Shown in pieces: positions 24,518 through 36,200 of a stretch of 64,000 bases of DNA. How positions within the stretch are numbered: the stretch's first letter is position 1; each line of letters begins with the position of its first letter. The stretch is taken from NCBI RefSeq assembly GCF_014898055.3, contig NW_023601433.1, positions 46,681,876-46,745,875 of the forward strand, in the 5' to 3' direction. This stretch comes from Talpa occidentalis (taxonomy: Eukaryota > Chordata > Mammalia > Eulipotyphla > Talpidae). The notes under the pieces were generated by a model. It made no database searches. It worked only from the letters and a program-made list of their open reading frames with translations, and was not told the origin of the DNA. The position numbers and the translations under genes are program-made.

Positions 24518-25260
24518 AAGAGACTTTCTTAGTCCATTGCACTGCAATAACAAAATAGCACACACAGGGTGAGTAATAAACAACAGAAATTTATTTTGCA
24601 CATTTCTGGACATTGGAAGGACAAAATAAGGGGGCCAGGATGGTTAGTTGAGAGACCTCTTTGGGGTTACAGAATTTTCACTATACTATCACGTGGTGGA
24701 AGAAGCAAGCAATCTCTCTGGAGTTTTTTTTAACGTTATATTACCACAAAAAAAGGCTCCACCCTGTAGGGTAAATGATATTCAGGCTTTTCTGCTCTCT
24801 GCCATTAGGATTGCCCTGCCTGATAGGGCATCTGCAGTTGTTACATTGTTGTAAGTTGTACTGTTTACTTCTGTGGGCCATAGGAGCAGTATTGATATAT
24901 TCGCCAAGAGAAGCAGAGACAGAAAAAAGAGGCAGGCGAGGGAAAGGGAGAAGTAACGCCTGAGTGACCCAGAGTGAAGACTTGCCAGGGGCTTGGAGGC
25001 CTTGTGGCCCCCGGGGCACCCCTGCCTGCCATGTACCTGGTTGCTGCACTACATGTAAAAGCTCAATAAAAGCCTGAGAAAGCCACGGAGGGCTCCAGGA
25101 CTCTCCTTTACCCAGTATGCTTGGATCATAGACAATCTGCTCAGTGGCCCATCCTGCCATTACAGCCCTCGTGACTTAAGCAACTTCCAAAGGTCGTACA
25201 CTCTAATATTATCACATTGGGCATTAGGAAATCAACATATGGATCTGAAAAGACACAAAC
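24518..25260 (-). mobile_element. MST/THE1-type MaLR LTR, interrupted by LTR-B
   Basis: Reading left to right gives the reverse complement of an MST LTR: 'cttagtccattgcactgcaataacaaaatagc', 'ataaacaacagaaatttatttt', 'cacgtggtggaagaagcaag', 'ggctccaccc' | insertion | 'cctcgtgacttaag', 'tatcacattgggcattagg'. The break falls inside the ggctccaccctcatgac phrase. Confidence 0.75.
24765..25164 (+). mobile_element. LTR-B solo LTR, copy inside MST LTR
   Basis: TGTAGGGTAAATG..CCATTACA, about 400 bp, 4-bp flanks accc/gccc (one mismatch). The 5' part of U3 is shortened relative to the 42.3-kb copy. Near the 3' end, 'ctcaataaaagcctgagaaagcc' holds an AATAAA signal. The 139-aa minus frame here is a shadow. 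Confidence 0.85.
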
Positions 25261-25604
25261 GTTCATCCCATACCAGAGACCATCTCCCGTCAGCCCCCCA
25301 GCTCTCTAGCGGCTCCATTGACACAGGTTCTCTCTGCCTCCTCAGTGCTGGTGAAACACGGGATTTCTGCACAATTTTCCACACCACCCAGAATAGAGTT
25401 CCAGACTGAAAATCCACTTATTTGGGATTCAGTCTTGGCTTCTTGGCAGCAGTGTTTAAGGGAAGAAAATTAAATGATTTTTGAATTTGAGTAGAGAAAT
25501 TATACAACTTCAACTTTACGGTGCTCAAAGAAAGGTAGCCTGTCATCCATTGTCAGAATTTCAGTCCAAGTCTTTTCTATCTTGGTTAGGAGGCTAGTTG
25601 AAAA

Positions 25605-25647
25605 GGGGGCCAGGATGGTTAGTTGAGAAACCTCTTTGAGGTTACAG
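25605..25647 (+). repeat. Second copy of a 44-bp segment from 24630
   Basis: gggggccaggatggttagtt..acctcttt.ggttacag at 25605-25647 repeats 24630-24673 with about two mismatches, 1 kb apart and in the same orientation. Similarity seems to resume after the SINE fragment (acagaattt at 25757 versus 24670), so the duplicated unit was somewhat longer. Confidence 0.75.
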
Positions 25648-25756
25648 GGCCTCCCCGGTGGCGCAGTGGTTGAGCGCTGGGTTGCGAAGCTGCCGCAGCC
25701 TCTGCAGCCCTGTTCAGCCCTGTTCGATCCCCGATCCCCGGCTGCTCCCAGGCCAC
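25648..25756 (+). mobile_element. SINE head fragment without poly(A)
   Basis: Carries the SINE head (ggcctccccggtggcgcag, gttgcgaagctgcc) and stops at ccaggccac. It lacks the 3' half and any A-tail. Flanked by acag (25644-25647, 25757-25760). Internally, cagccctgtt and gatcccc are each duplicated around the B box. Confidence 0.75.
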
Positions 25757-25959
25757 ACAGAATTTACAATGTAACCTTGTCAAAACTGGCGGAGGAAGGC
25801 CTGGGCAAGTTTGAAGTCAAAGGTGCCTCCCTTAGCCGTACAGGCTGATGTCCATGAAGTCCTAACCTGGGGCCTTGCACTTGTGAAAGTGACAGAGAGA
25901 GCAGAACCAGTAGGTCTGTACTCTGCCTCTCTCACCTTAAATTCTGGAGCCAACAGGAC

Positions 25960-26160
25960 AATGGTTCTCAAGAAGAATCTTGGAGGGTGGCACTGTCTGG
26001 AGACATTTTTGATTATTATGACCAGGGGTGAAGAGATACTACTGTATTTAGTGGGTAGAGGAAAGGATGCTACAAAATATCCTACAACAGAGTAGTCACC
26101 ACCAGCAACAGAGAGTCATCCTGCCAATATGTCAGTAATGCCCATGTTGAGAAACCCTGC
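25960..26160 (+). mobile_element. MER5A-like hAT MITE
   Basis: 'caatggttctcaag..', 'gcactgtctggagacattttt', 'atttagtgggtagaggaaaggatgct', 'atcctacaacagag', 'aatgcccatgttgagaaaccctg' match the MER5A order closely. Confidence 0.8.
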
Positions 26161-26169
26161 TACAGTTTT

Positions 26170-29100
26170 AAGGATTCCTGCTTTATTAAAAATGTCCCTG
26201 ACTTTCACACCAAGAAACACTCAGTAAATAGACTTTCATGCATGAGTATGGTTAATTGGAACAGAAACCCACTTATGAAGGTAAGTTTGGGGAATAAAAA
26301 TCTTAAAAGTACATAATCAATTTATGTCTGTCCTTCTCTACAGGACATCAACATTGTAGTTTAACACCATGACTTAAACAATGTTAATTAAGGCTAGACA
26401 CAGATGGCATGGGGAAAACACCCTTGTCTGTCATGGAAACTGAGGACCCAGGAGACTGGGCGGCAAGAATAAGGCCACACTAAGTTATGCCTAAATGGAG
26501 TTAACAGGCTGTCATCTGGCAGGTTGCTGGCCACGCTCACCATCTACATGATCCCTCCTATCTGACTTTCACTTCAGACACAGGTTTTCCCACACAAGGA
26601 CCATGTATTCCTGTCACTTCCTCTTCTTATTCCTGTCATGATACCATTTTATAAATACTCTGGACACAAGAATAAATTTCATTTTAAAAAACCTAACTTA
26701 GGCTTCAATAAGTATTCCTTTCAGAACATTATTAAAGGCAAGAAAAATCTGTGCTGTTATCTCCAGTCTCCTGGTTTCATGTCAGAAGTCTACAGAGCCT
26801 CACACCAACAGACCTTCCCCACTGACTGAAATCACTGCCAGACTTGCTGTCCAGACCAAATCATTCTCAAGGATACAGATGCACCAAATATCACCAACGA
26901 TAAAAACAAATGATGCACTTCTGATGCCTTTTTTTTTTTTTTTTTTTTTTTTGCTTCTTGATGCTTTACCTGCTTTCACAACATGCACCTTCTTGCACTG
27001 GTTCCACCCTGACTCATCCCATGCTAGCAAAGCTGCCACGGCTCTTCCTCACCCACTTTGTGCAATTCCTCCACTTCCAATCTCCAAAGACTGCCACCAT
27101 GAGGTTAAGCAGAAGCCCTCTTGCTGCAGAACAGAATTCTACAAACAACCAAGTGTACTTGCAGAGCACAAGCTATATGACCTAACAGAAACAGTCATCT
27201 ATAATCACAGGTGTCAGAAAGAATGCAAGCCAATGGTTTGCAAAGCAAGATCATGCTTGTTACCCCTTAAATGAATCCCTGTGTTATGGTAAAGTTACAC
27301 TTTTGGAAATCAGCTTTGCTAGGCTTCCTCCAGAACTGCCTACAAAATTATAAGAAATGGAAAATTAGACACTCGATTTACAGAAAAGTCAAATACATAC
27401 TAAAAAAGTAAAGTGCATAAACTATCTTTTCAACAACATCAACTTTAATTTTCAGAAGACAGAAGGCAACCTCTAATGCTACATAAATTCTTTTCAGGAA
27501 AAGGGTTAACAACTACACATTAAAATAAAGTCCATCATTTACACACAGCTTGAGGGGAAAAAACGGCTGTGGAAAAATAAGATTATCCATATAAACTGAC
27601 AAAACGATACTCACTATAAATGAAAGTGATCCTCGATGAATCTATAGGTGTGAAATTTTTAAAGTTATATTAAACACAGAATCATGATTTTGTTTCTCAT
27701 CCTAGACTTCGGCAATTTTATGCAGAGTCCTAACATCTGCACTTTCCAAGCAACTATACAAACTGCATCCCCATCTAAAAGCCAGAAATAATTTAATGGC
27801 CATTTATGATTACAGTTAACAGAAAAGCTATAATCAACTAATATTCTGAAAGAGTCAAGGGTTCATTAATGGACAGAATTATAAATTTGGAGTAAAATCT
27901 TGTCTTCACAGGCAAAGGAAAGACTTCTCAATGTATGTATCTGTGCATTAATTCTCCTGATTGATGTTAAATTTGCAAAATATGACACCAAATATAATGA
28001 AAATATATTAAATAACCTTTTTCCCCTTTCTTCCAACCAAGAACAGAAGCATCTATACACAGGAAAGAACTAGCTTATACCAAAATTGTAAGCCCTGTAT
28101 TAACAGTTTTGTAACATTAAGTATGAATTCCACACGGAGTATTTTCTATTCACTCTCCTTACAGTCAGGTCTATGATCACAGGTGTCTGAAGTGGTTTGC
28201 ATTTCACCATCCAAGGAAGATTTGTGCAAGGCACTCCAAGCCCACTGTTAAGAATATTAACTGCAGTTGCGAACAATTAATGTTAGTGTATTCCAGCTGC
28301 GTTACTCTCAGTGCCAGGAGCCAAATGACATGTATACAGTTGCTGGCACATCTCTGAGAAAGACATATCTGTGAGATCTAATGAAGTCCCCTATACATTT
28401 TGAGTAGGGGATAAAGATCACAAAATAATGGCCCAGGAATTAAAGTTACATATCCTACATAACGTATCTATAAAGTAATGAAACCATGTCAAAATAATTT
28501 ATCAAAACAGTATAAAACTATGAGAGCAAGAGATGTTATCACCACGACTGCCTAAATATTTTGTAAGTACGTTTTAAAGAATTGCCTTTCAATTCAATTT
28601 TTGAGCCATACTAAAAACCAAATTAAAAAAAAAAAAACACTTTCTTTACAAAGCCAAAGCTAATGCATAGAGTGTCAATATTCTGTCAAAGATGAAGTAA
28701 AAAAGATTTCAAGGTTTTCCACACAAGCGTTTAAAAGCAACCTTCCTGGCAAGGAAAAAGATGCCAGGAGTACAGCAGTTTAGAGTTGACCGACCCCTGA
28801 GAGAATCTCCCTTCTCAAGAATCACCAAGTGACTTGCCAGGCAAATCTTGATGATCTGAGGAATTTGCCAATTTGTGTGTTGTCTAACTAACAAGACTCA
28901 CTTTTAGCTTTAGCACATTCCTTTCCTACAAGCTGGCAGATAGGTAAGAAACCCACAGAAATAGTACAGGAAGAGAACCACAGGGAGCAAGTACAATCAG
29001 CACAAGTGGCCGAGAAAGGGAACAGAGAAATGAGTTAGGTATGTCCCGAGCACTGCACAACTATGCATCCAGCCAGTCAGATATTCTAGAAGAAAGAGGT

Positions 29101-30590
29101 ACAAATAGTCTCCAATATCTTGCTTAGGGTTACCTGAACTCATTGCTCAATCCATTAATTCCCCTTTATTTAAAGAAGTCTTTTAATATCATAAAGCACA
29201 TGTATGCATGCATGAAAACCTTATTCTTTGATTTAAAAAAAAAAAAAAAAGGCCGTGGTTTCAGCCTCCATCTGAGGATCCAAGATTCTGGGAGCAGACA
29301 GCCTGGGTGGGCTTTGTTATTCCCCAGAGTCAGAAAAAGCTTTTCCAAATACTTATCCCATTGCTCTCTGTGTGGCCTCTCACTGTGTTGCTTTGGAAAG
29401 ATGCAACCCAGAAGAGCAATAAATGCTAGAAAGATCAGCGGGTCCACTGCAAACTCTACTGCCAGTTATTGATAGCTTCCCATTCAAAGGTCATACAGTT
29501 CTGTATAACCTCATCCCACCCGGTTCTAAAATTTCAATTCTCTTGGTACCACCCTGAACGTGGCATTGATATCTTTCTTAGGTGAGTCACTTAGGCTTCT
29601 AGCTTCTCTGGCTACAGAAAGCTCAAACATATTCTGTTTTAGGTCTTGAAAACACTTCATATTTAATGTAAGAAAATCTACCTGAGTACTACTTCATGAT
29701 GACATAATCATTTAGTACTTTTTGATTAATTAAGCATTTAGCTTCATCTTGATGCTCCATTTTAGTTACCTCAGGGAATAGGCATGGCAGTATTTTTAAA
29801 CATGGAGGAAAGTAAACCTCCACAAGACACAAGCCCCACAGTACACATGGAGCCACATCTGGAACACAAGTGTTTTTATTACTGGGCTCTTGCTCTTTGC
29901 CTTCCACCAACTTCATAAGAGCTAAAGGCAGCTCCTGTAAATCCCAAAAGCCCTCTCTGAATTTACCCTCCTTGAGCCTCTTTCGCAGGAAATAAATATT
30001 GAGTCTCAGAGCCAGATTGAAAATGGTGTCCTGACCAAGATTCCCAGCAACAAACTACTCAAGATTCAAGATGATGCAAAGGCTGCAAGGAAATTAAACT
30101 TTCTATCCCTCTTCAAGCTACAAGCTGAAAATGATACTGAAAGCATGAGAGGGGCTTATATCACCACCCCGCTTCCTTAAAGTTAAGTCCAATATGACAG
30201 GCCTGGAGCTAAATCTGACCTTGTGATTAAAACAGAATTTCCAAGTGACTCAACATGTCTTGCCTCATTTTTTCTCCTTTTGATTATGTCCTTTCCTGCA
30301 CGGGGATGGACTGAATCTTTGTGCTAGTTTCATCCGGCCAGAAATGTGAAAGTAATTAATCTCCTTAGATAATATACACAGTTAGTTTTGTAGAAAAGGG
30401 GGAGAAAAATCTACCACTTCACAAAATTATTTAATCTTCACTCCTCTCAAGAAGCGTAAGAAAAATAAAATCCTAATTACAAAGTACTGCTAGCCAAAAG
30501 CATACAGGAAATGACAATCTCTTGTAACAAAGTGGGTGTGGCATCAGGAAGGTTATGCTTGATAAGATCTGCTTTTCAGATCACTCCCTG
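26170..30590. other. Unassigned CCNY intron 1
   Basis: No exon or named repeat that I can support. Poly(T) at about 26929-26952 and poly(A) at 29236-29250 may mark retroposon tails, but I could not find bodies or duplications. Frames at 26879-27274 and 29143-29472 run through these homopolymers and are not genes. Confidence 0.45.
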
Positions 30591-30599
30591 AAAAAATTA

Positions 30600-30770
30600 A
30601 ATAGATAATGCGGGCAAGTATAATTACTTGCACAGTAAATCCGACTGCCTCGTCCATGATTTGCATGACCTGAGCCAGTCACTGCACTTCTCCAAGATTC
30701 AGTTTCCTTCCGTATAAAGAGAGGGTGTGAGAACAAATGGCTCACTGATTCTAAATTAGAGAGGAGGATA
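30600..30770 (+). repeat. MIR fragment
   Basis: 'tgacctgagccagtcactgcacttctcc' and 'attcagtttccttccgtataaagagag' match the MIR phrases (gtgtgaccttgggcaagtcactt, cctcagtttcctcatctgtaaaa). Confidence 0.75.
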
Positions 30771-31624
30771 AGTAAGAGGTGGGTCATGAAGTCATCAGTG
30801 CTTTGGAGAATGGCTCTCTCAGCAAATCTTTAAACAGTCTTTCTCAACATGGCTAATAGGCAGTCATTGCATGCTTGGTCAGTGTCTTCACAAATCTTAC
30901 AGGCAGCATGGCTAATAAATCTTATAGCCTGGAATGAAAGTCCACAGGCATGCTTTTGGTCACTGGACCAAGAGTGTTAAGGAGGGACTGAGACTCAAGA
31001 AAAAGTTGAGCAAGTTGTAGATGCCCAAAGAAACCAAGAACAATAATTCACACTATAGACAACAAACACTTGGATTTTAAACCACTTATTTGTCACCCCA
31101 CAACAGGGAGTGTACTTGTCCCAGTTATTTTTCTCTTACCTACAGTGGAACCCAGAGTCTGGCTACAGGAAGCCCAAACATTGTTTGTTGTATGTACTTG
31201 TTTAACACAAGAAAACCAACATGAGTGGCTATGTTCATAACTGACATGCTTACCTACTACTTCTCATGTATTAACCAACTGTCCTTCATTTTGACCCTCA
31301 AGGACTTAAGGCCACAGTTTAAAGCCATGTGAAAGGACAAAAGAGCGAATACACACATTGTTAAACAGATTTCCACGAGCCAAGGTTTTCTTTCAGTTTG
31401 GGTGTGGGTGTTTTTGGATTTTGTTTCATTTGAGTTTTTTTCATGGGTTTCATTTTCAGGACTTCACCCTATCTGCTACCTCTCAGGTTACAATGCAAAC
31501 AAAACCAAAAAGTTTTGCATTTACTCTAGTGTAATCATTACAACTTTTGTTCATTCTCTTCCCTCCCCCCCCCTACCTTTTCTCACTCAATAAATACACA
31601 TGATGATATTCTGACTCAGGTAAG

Positions 31625-31770
31625 AACTAGCTTCAGTCCTTCACTCAACAAAAATGTACAATTTTTAAAACATCATGCACTGCTCAAGATACTTGGGATA
31701 TATTTGTGAACAAAATGAAAAAATGTCCTAATGTAACTTACATGCCATTAAGTAGAAATTGTTATCATTA
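31625..31770 (+). repeat. Ancient LINE (L2/CR1-type) scrap
   Basis: 'cagtccttcactcaac..', 'catgcactgctcaagatacttgggatatatttgtgaacaaaatg' and 'cttacatgccatta' follow the widespread old pattern (ttattgagcacctac..ctgggatacagcagtgaacaa..gagcttacattct). Confidence 0.5.
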
Positions 31771-31779
31771 TATATTTGT

Positions 31780-32470
31780 ACTCTCATATAATGTATTATA
31801 GGTGATAAGGAATAAAGAAACAGTAGTGCAAATAATGCATTACTTGGATTGTGGATTAGGTGGCAAGACAGGTGTTAAAATGGGCGATTACAAGGTCTCA
31901 ATGACTTGAACCAAGACTGCAGGCGCTGAGGGAGCTAACCATGAAGATACACAAAAGCCAAGGGATAGAGCAAAGGTTCTGGGATGACAGTATGTCTGAC
32001 GTGTTCAAGGAACAGCACTGCAGGAAGTCAGTGTGGCTGCAGTAAGCTATCTAGAGAGTGAGTTAGTAGGGCAGACAGATCACAAAGAAACTTGGAATTC
32101 ACTGAGGACTCCACTGTAAAAGTGCATTGTAAGGTTTTGCCTCAATGAGAAATAAGGAGTCACTGCATTTTTAAGCAAAGTTTTTAAATGGAAAGTTTTT
32201 AAAAAGGATCTCACCAAGGCTGCTGTGTTGAGAAGTCTGTAGTGGGTAAGGTTCGAAAAAAGGAGATCACTTAGGCTAGCAAAGATGATGGCTGCTTACA
32301 TCAGAAAAGGAGTAGGTGACCTTTGAGAAGTGGTCAAACTGTGGATACAATGTTGAAGGTAAAGAGTCATGCTTTTCTAGCAGATTGAATATGACATGCA
32401 AGAGAAATTGGATTGTCAAGGATGACAGATGATCTACAAAGGATGAAGTTACTATCAATCATTGTGAGCA
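31780..32470 (+). repeat. Ancient dispersed repeat, family not assigned
   Basis: 'gcattgtaaggttttgcctcaatg', 'ggatctcaccaaggctgctgtgttgagaa', 'ctagcaaagatgatggctgc' and 'ttgaaggtaaagagtc' resemble an old mammalian repeat with the phrase gatcactctggctgctgtgtggagaa. Heavily diverged. Confidence 0.4.
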
Positions 32471-32774
32471 AAACCCCAGTGTCACACTACAGTTCAGATG
32501 TTACAGGTATTCTGATTTATTTAGTCTCACTGAATTTCAAATTCTCTTTAGTCCATCCCCTTTCTCCTCTTCCCACAGACACCAGCTAACTAGAGATGCC
32601 CAGTCTGCTGCAAAGCAATGAAGATCTTTCTCTGAAAAACTACAGATACAACTGCAATGACAACAGACCCCATACCGCAGAAGGCAACCCAGACTAGTTT
32701 ATGCTGATGGCTACTCAAGAAATGTGGCAAGTTTCTAATGCTGTATACAGGCAGAATGAACAAGTCATTTCTCC

Positions 32775-32930
32775 TTTTTTGTCTCATTTCTTTGTCTTCA
32801 AGTAAGGCTACTATTACCCTTAAGGGTTATTTTGTACTAAATGAAGAGATGTGAAGCACTTAGAGCAGCATCTGGCACAGAGAAAACCTTATATAAATAA
32901 GGGTTACAATTATTACCATCGTTGTGGTTA
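32775..32930 (+). repeat. MIR fragment
   Basis: 'tttctttgtcttcaagtaagg..attaccct', 'gaagagatgtgaagcacttagagcagcatctggcacag', 'ttataaataagggttacaattattaccat' match MIR 3' end order (taaagcgcttagaacagtgcctggcacat). Confidence 0.75.
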
Positions 32931-33487
32931 AGTGTTTTTGTTATTTCTCAATCTCAATGATTTTGTGAGAAATTATATCTGAGGAACTGATGAGTATAAT
33001 ATAAATTTCAAAAACATAAATAACCTAAGATACACTGGCTCTGAGTACAAAACAGCACCAGTTCACTGCAGGTGTCCCAGGAAACCTAACTCCCTTAACT
33101 TGGTCATTCAAATTCTGCAGGACAAACACTACCTATTATATGTTAAGTCAGGGAAAACGTGGATACACACCTCCTATCTCTATGACTCAAAGAAACTGAC
33201 CTATCCAGAAGTCCCATGAGCTTCTCTGAAACTTTTAATTCTGGTTGTCTGAGAGAGTTTTCAAGATATAAAAAAGCACTTCAGCTTTTGTTATATATTA
33301 GAATCAAGAATTCCTGAGAGGTAATTTTAAAATGTTTACTAATCATCTATCAATGTAACTCAGAAGTTAAAGTATAGATGTAGATCTGCCTATATTTAAA
33401 TCTGTTTTCTCCTCCCAGCCTCTGATACTCAATGAATTTCTACTGAAAACACCTGAAAAGCAGGTAACACTTTCAAGATTTCAACTA

Positions 33488-33640
33488 CTCAGGGATTCTC
33501 AACCCTAGTTGCATCTTAGAATTACCTGGAGAGCTTTGAACTTACTAATGCTTAGACAGTTGTCTAATTGAAACCAATGCTGTGAATCGCTGAATTCGGG
33601 AGACAGAAAGAACACTGTTTAAATGGTGAATTATTATTTC
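33488..33640 (+). repeat. hAT-type MITE fragment (MER-class)
   Basis: 'cagggattctcaaccctagttgcatcttagaattacctggagagctttgaa' matches the 5' end of the old element whose other end is also seen at 11640. Confidence 0.6.
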
Positions 33641-34059
33641 TGAGTTTAAACTAGTATCCTGTGAACTGTGTTCTGAGGTTTAAGGACACTAGAGCATAGA
33701 TTATAAACTCCCTAAACCTGCTCTATAGTCTCTTTAACTATCCTGAATCTCCAAACCAAGAGTTGTAGACTTTCAAACGTTTTCTCAAAAAAATCACCAA
33801 AACGTAGGCATTTTTTTCAAATGAAAGACACAATACTCTTCTATTTTTCCTCTAGTAAAATTCTTAAGACTTAGGTCTTAGTGCCAAATAGCTGGTTACA
33901 TTTCTTTATTCCTTGTTTCCTTACTATAATAGTAAGCGTCATTATAAACATAACATTTGTACCCAATATTAGTTCACAAAATAAATGAGAAATTATTTCC
34001 AAATGTTTGCCTGTCAACACTGGGAAGACTGGGTAATGGCTTTCTATAATAAACTCATT

Positions 34060-34150
34060 CATTCATTTAAAATACAATGCTTAATTATGTGCTAGATATT
34101 ACTTGGGACTGTACAGTGATCAAGACAGACCTGGTCTAAACATCCTTCAA
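34060..34150 (+). repeat. Ancient LINE (L2/CR1-type) scrap
   Basis: 'attcatttaaaatacaatgcttaattatgtgctagatattacttgggactgtacagtgatcaagacagacc' follows the same old pattern as 31625. Confidence 0.55.
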
Positions 34151-34775
34151 TGTGACTTTAAATGTGCAACCGTCAAAATAAAGTATGGTTGTAGTTCAAA
34201 TACATGGGGAGTAGGTAATAATTTAAGTCTAAAAATACGAACACTTGATATCATATAGAACCATAATTTACTAAGTGCTTACTCTAAACCCAATGCTGTA
34301 ACAAGTCTCTATATGATACTCATTTAATAAAGTTGCTGTCCTAGAGATTAACTATCTAGAAAATATTAAAGGAGGTCACACAATGAGAAAACTCTGTCCT
34401 GTAATACAGTTTAAATTTGGCTTTCTATACTGGAGGGAATGCACCAATCTAAAGCTGACAATGGAGAACTGGAAAAGAATTATGTCCATTCATACAAGAA
34501 CTTCTTTTTTAACCAGATTAGCTCAACTACATCAACTGTGAGATTTTTGGGAAAATAAAGTCAAGTTGCCATAAAAAGCAACTCTCTCCCATTTCAAATT
34601 CCTTTAAGTTGAAATTATGAAAACTGCACTTCAAGCACAATACACAGGCTGCCCATCTGAAGCTATCACTAAGCCACATAAAACAGTACTAGTTATCATA
34701 CTGTAAGACTAACAAAACACACTCAACTGGATACTTGTGATCAGCCCTTTAACTTCCTTTAAAAACGCTAGTCCA

Positions 34776-35069
34776 GGGCCTCCCCGGTGGCGCAGCGGTT
34801 GAGCGCTGGGTTGCGAAGCTGCCCGCAGCCTCTACAGCGCCAGTTCAATGCCCGCTGCTCCCGGCCACCGGAGGAGGGTCCCACATGGCGCGCAGACCTC
34901 TCCTGACGCCCTCTGCTCCCCTCAGCAGTGTACTTCTGTCCTTCCTTCTGCCTGCTCTGCTCCCCGCTCTGGCTCTGGTGAATCCTCTCACCCTCCCGTG
35001 CTTCTGACTGTACCCAGTGCATGTATAAATAAATAAATAAATAAATCTTTAAAACAAACAAACAAACAA
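34776..35069 (+). mobile_element. tRNA-derived SINE, GC-rich subfamily, 0.8 kb from exon 1
   Basis: Head gggcctccccggtggcgcag, tail (taaa)n then (caaa)n. A 15-bp duplication aaaa(a/c)cgctagtcca lies at 34761-34775 and 35070-35084. It is the repeat nearest to the CCNY CpG island on the intron side. The B box is weakened (agttcaatgcc). Confidence 0.93.
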
Positions 35070-35084
35070 AAAACCGCTAGTCCA

Positions 35085-35390
35085 AACCTAAAGTGACTCC
35101 CATAAATCAGGAATTCACAGAATTGAATTCAGCCCCAAGAAAAAACGTGATGACATAACCAAAGCAGTTTCCAATTTTGATAGTACCCTAAAACAAGCAT
35201 TCAGATGAGCGAGAAGCTACTTGACTCCAATCTCTCGACCCTCCCCCTCGCCCCCCCAAAAAAATCCTTTCATCTTTTTAAGTTTTTAACGGAAATGAGG
35301 GTGGAGGACAGTCAAGTGAGGTCAACGTGTAAGTTTCCCCGGCGCTGGCACAGACCCACCCTATTCTTCAACTCCTGGAAGGGACCGTGA
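35085..35390. other. Unique sequence bordering the CpG island
   Basis: No repeat seen; GC content climbs towards 35390. The 61-aa frame at 35205-35390 is not supported as a gene. Confidence 0.5.
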
Positions 35391-35873
35391 CACCCAAAGG
35401 AGGATTTGCGCCTCAGCTCTGCCAGCGTCTCCTAGACCCTCGCCTCCGAAAGGCCCCACAAGCTCACCCTGGTCGCTCCTAACTTAGCTTGTGGCTCCAT
35501 CAGACAATCGCCTGGAATCCCCGGCTCTGAGGCCGCCCGCGCCCGGGGAACTGGGGACCGGCGCACGGACCGGGTCAGATCCCGTCACCTCGCGGCCCGC
35601 ACCCCGCGCCCCGCGCTGCTCCGGGCGCCCGCCGGCAAAGTTTCCCGCCGGGGGCACACGCCAGGGGGCTGCTGGACGGCAGCGTGGCCGCGAACGCCCC
35701 GATCCCGGGCACGACCACCCCAGCCTGGCCCGGTCCTGGGGACAGGCTGGGCGGGACGCAAAGGCAGCCCGGCCGGACAGACGCGCGGGGCCAGCGCAGC
35801 GCGGAGGCGGGCGGTGCGGGGTGCCCGGAGGGCGAGACGGGCCCCCGCCCGCCGCGGGGCCCGGCCGCGGCGG

Positions 35874-35880
35874 CCTCACC
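35874..35880 (-). other. CCNY: Splice donor of CCNY exon 1
   Basis: On the minus strand the junction reads GACG|GTGAGG, with the exon's last base at 35880 and the GT at 35879-35878. This matches the mammalian donor consensus. It leaves one base of the next codon in the exon (phase 1). It falls exactly where similarity to cyclin Y stops after ENID. Confidence 0.92.
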
Positions 35881-36033
35881 GTCTATGTTCTCCCGGTCGC
35901 TGATGTGCTGCAGGTTGCAGCCGGTGTCCTCGCGGCTGAGGTCCGTGTCGGGCCGGTAGGACTCCAGCCGGGAGTGTGCATTCCTCCGGAGCTTGGGGCT
36001 GGATGACACGCAGCACGAGGTAGTGTTCCCCAT
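35880..36033 (-). CDS. CCNY: CCNY (cyclin Y), first coding exon, 51 codons plus 1 nt
   Basis: Read on the minus strand, the exon opens [20 protein letters not shown] and ends with HISDRENID, which I recognise as the N-terminus of mammalian cyclin Y; the paralogue CCNYL1 diverges soon after MGNT. Cyclin Y is a membrane-anchored cyclin that activates CDK14/CDK16, for example for LRP6 phosphorylation in Wnt signalling. The anchor is visible: Gly2 in an MGxxxS context for N-myristoylation and a Cys7-Cys8 pair for palmitoylation. The cyclin box lies in later exons outside the window. The start is in strong Kozak context (A at -3, G at +4). Coding runs to GAC G, followed by a GTGAGG donor at 35879-35874, so the intron is phase 1. 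The frame reads on past the donor into low-complexity sequence only because the intron is GC-rich. No disabling change is seen. Confidence 0.96.
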
Positions 36034-36200
36034 CTTCGGCGGCCCCCGGTCTCCTGCCGTTCGGGCCTTCCACGCCGTCCCCGGGCGCGGGGCGCGGGCG
36101 GGCGGGCGCGGGGCGCGGGCGGCCGGGGCGTGGAGGGGAGGCCCGCCCGCGCGCCGCCGCGGGAGGAGGCGGAAGCCGCGGCCGTGCCCCGGGTCAGCAG
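36034..36200 (-). other. CCNY: Probable CCNY 5' untranslated region (extent unknown)
   Basis: This lies directly upstream of the start codon on the minus strand. It is GC-rich with no ATG close to the real start; the frames that seem to begin near 36073 use GTG, not ATG. The 5' end of the transcript is not visible, so the right boundary is nominal. Confidence 0.5.

Larger units (their letters stand above)
1..35879 (-). other. CCNY: CCNY intron 1, 5' portion
   Basis: All sequence left of the exon 1 donor is transcribed as intron if CCNY is spliced normally; no acceptor followed by cyclin Y coding sequence (expected to begin with the LNMEF-type segment) was found, so exon 2 lies beyond position 1. 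The intron is over 35 kb here, in keeping with the large first intron of this gene in other mammals. It holds only interspersed repeats and unassigned AT-rich sequence. Confidence 0.85.

Noticed and set aside
26879..27274. 131-aa frame with a poly-Phe stretch and a nearby poly(T), considered as a retrocopy
   Set aside because: The frame runs through the homopolymer; I recognise no parent gene and see no target duplication.
36034..36073. Upstream overlapping ORF in the CCNY leader
   Set aside because: The apparent start at 36073 is GTG, not ATG, so there is no good case for an upstream ORF.
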